From assembly GCF_050279675.1 (NCBI RefSeq), contig NZ_JBNNUK010000012.1, forward strand, positions 65,486 through 129,485: 64,000 bases of DNA, given 5' to 3'. The stretch is from Viridibacillus sp050279675 (GTDB taxonomy: Bacteria; Bacillota; Bacilli; Bacillales_A; Planococcaceae). This document shows, piece by piece, positions 62,916-64,000 of this stretch; position 1 is the first letter of the stretch; the number at the start of each line of letters is the position of its first letter. Made by a program: the position numbers and the translations under genes. The notes beneath the pieces were generated by a model. It ran no database searches. It saw only the letters and a program-made list of their open reading frames with translations, and was not told the DNA's origin.

Positions 62916-63486
62916 CCTCCATATCCATTCTTAATAAATTGAAGATACTCATTTAATTCTTCATCATTAAGTAGAACAGAACTGATATTCCTAGCACGTC
63001 TGTTAGCTTTCACGTTTAGTATGTAGAACAATCTTACTCATCACATTTCTATAGAAGTAGCATTCACCATCATCAATTTCTGTCTCTTTTGTTAAATAGT
63101 TAAAGAGAGCCTTTAATGCATGCACCGATAGCTCAACAACAGCTGGACCTCTGTGTTCAACTGTAGTCTTATCTTGTGATATGTTTTCTTCTTTTAAAAA
63201 GTCCAAATATTACTCAATTGTTTCTTTTTTCATTACTTCAAGTTCTGCATAGGAGAAAGCAGTTATACTGGGAGCACTTATAATGCCTTCAGAAAGTGCC
63301 CTATTAAAGAAATGCTTATATCTATCTATATAGATACTGTAAAAGTGTGTTAGGGGATAGACCAGCGCGTTTTTTAGATAATATATATTCTTTTACATAA
63401 TCCGGCATTGGTTCCTGGTGTTTTTCTATTAAAGCTAATACTTGTTGTTGTTCAGGTGTAAGAGCCAAACCGTTCACTCCATTCAT
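62914..63486 (-). pseudogene. Degenerate tyrosine recombinase (XerS-like), several lesions
   Basis: The minus strand encodes recognisable XerS-type recombinase text in three frames: ALTPEQQQVLALIEKHQEPM, YVKEYILSKKRAGLSPNTLL, RALSEGIISAPSITAF, HALKALFNYLTKETEID, YFYRNVMSKIVLHTKRES and RARNISSVLLNDEELNEYL. Lesions are a four-base GATA duplication shifting frame near 63325-63335, an in-frame TAA at 63210-63212 in place of a Tyr codon, and a two-base loss near 63000. The catalytic half with the Arg-His-Arg-Tyr residues is absent. The gene is dead. Confidence 0.82.
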
Positions 63487-63619
63487 TATTCACAAAATCT
63501 AATTTTAACGAACATTCGTTCTTAAAAAAGATAACACAATCCTCATACTAAATCTAGTGAGAAAGTAGTGGATTGTGCTAAAGAGGTAAGGTATGCATTT
63601 AGACATCTACTATATTGGC

Positions 63620-64000
63620 TTAATTAAAGACCTCTGATTCTAAAAGGGGTATCTCCAATAAAGCTAAAGCTGATTTAAGTAATACGACAATTTTCAAATA
63701 GCTGTTTTTATTTAATGTTTCATAGTTATAACTACCATGAAGAATAGCATTTCGATTAATTTTAGTTAAATCTTTCGGTTTACTATCGAATAAATCTATA
63801 TACGCATTCATAACAGTTAGACCATTTATCAAATTAATACTTTCAATATTCTCTACTACTTCTATATTTTTCTTTACAGAATTAATTAATTTCCCTCTGA
63901 ACTGATGTATGTAAACATTTTGGTGCTGATATGATTTTGTAAGCATTCCTTTTGCCCAACGGCTTATTACATTGTCAAATGCACCGAATAAAGGGAAAAT
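63620..64000 (-). CDS. 3' part of a HEPN-like protein gene, runs off window
   Basis: The frame stays open to the window edge (upstream text ends FGAFDNVISRWAKG before MLTKSYQHQNVY), so the 108-codon ATG at 63946 is not the true start. The visible 127 residues are helical and include KINRNAILHGSYNYET. RN-x-x-LHG is the kind of R-x4-6-H signature seen in HEPN domains of RNases, toxins and abortive-infection proteins. It ends PLLESEVFN. Family membership cannot be fixed without the 5' part. Confidence 0.55.
   Translation of the reverse strand: MFPLFGAFDNVISRWAKGMLTKSYQHQNVYIHQFRGKLINSVKKNIEVVENIESINLINGLTVMNAYIDLFDSKPKDLTKINRNAILHGSYNYETLNKNSYLKIVVLLKSALALLEIPLLESEVFN

Noticed and set aside
1..64000. 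CRISPR arrays, tRNA or rRNA genes, intact insertion sequences or prophage
   Set aside because: No spaced direct repeats, cloverleaf or rRNA-like sequences, or intact transposase were seen.

Overview
The window is a chromosomal stretch of a low-GC, spore-forming member of the Bacillales, most likely the Lysinibacillus/Solibacillus branch of Planococcaceae. This rests on gene order, which follows the Bacillus subtilis ypsC-gpsB-mrfAB-recU-ponA-nth-dnaD-asnS-aspB-dinG-pan-birA-cca-bshA-dapB-qcr-aro-ndk-hep/men-mtrB-folE-hbs-spoIVA-gpsA-der-rpsA-cmk-sleB-prsW axis almost gene for gene, on the sporulation genes spoIVA, sleB and ypeB, and on the AT-rich codon use. Nearly all genes lie on the minus strand. 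No tRNA, rRNA or CRISPR array was seen.

Layout. 1-1.3 kb: N-terminus of a DinG-like helicase, a poorly coding gap and a small membrane protein. 1.3-13 kb: an rRNA methyltransferase, a PAS-GGDEF-EAL protein directly behind RNase P RNA, gpsB, the mrfAB DNA-repair pair, and recU-ponA on the plus strand. 13-21 kb: nth, dnaD, asnS, aspB, tseB and dinG. 21-28.4 kb: pantothenate genes panBCD, birA, cca, bacillithiol gene bshA, mgsA, dapB and a MazG-like gene. 28.6-37.5 kb: a YitT protein, an NlpC/P60 wall hydrolase, a YugP protease, ypjA, the menaquinol:cytochrome c reductase qcrABC and ypiFBA. 37.5-44.7 kb: the aromatic supraoperon (aroA, tyrA, hisC, aroH, aroB, aroC, cheR) without the trp genes that B. 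subtilis carries inside it. 44.8-49.7 kb: ndk, menaquinone side-chain genes, TRAP (mtrB), folE and HU. 49.8-62.5 kb: spoIVA, gpsA, der, rpsA, plsC, cmk, a PilZ protein, the germination pair sleB-ypeB, prsW and ansA. 62.5-64 kb: a decayed accessory patch with a broken xerS-like recombinase, an unidentified fused tail and the 3' part of a HEPN-like gene that runs off the window.

The standout is a structured RNA of about 225 nt on the minus strand (about 14640-14868), wedged between the asnS stop codon and a strong terminator. It folds into a multibranched 5' domain closed by a long-range helix, followed by four consecutive hairpins, the last with a bulge complementary to an upstream loop. Sequence and architecture look to me like a HEARO RNA, i.e. 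the omega-RNA of IscB-type RNA-guided nucleases, but no IscB or TnpB gene lies in the window. It would be a stand-alone guide-RNA-like element riding on the asnS transcript, with its guide position falling in the asnS tail. The assignment is from memory of the family and needs a covariance-model search.

Other points: several small genes under 60 codons with good ribosome sites (9154-9333, 17943-18101, 20938-21096), an apparent AUU start codon for spoIVA, an attenuator-like nested hairpin ahead of panB, a sigma-G-type promoter before sleB, and absence of bshB1 and trp genes from their usual syntenic slots.
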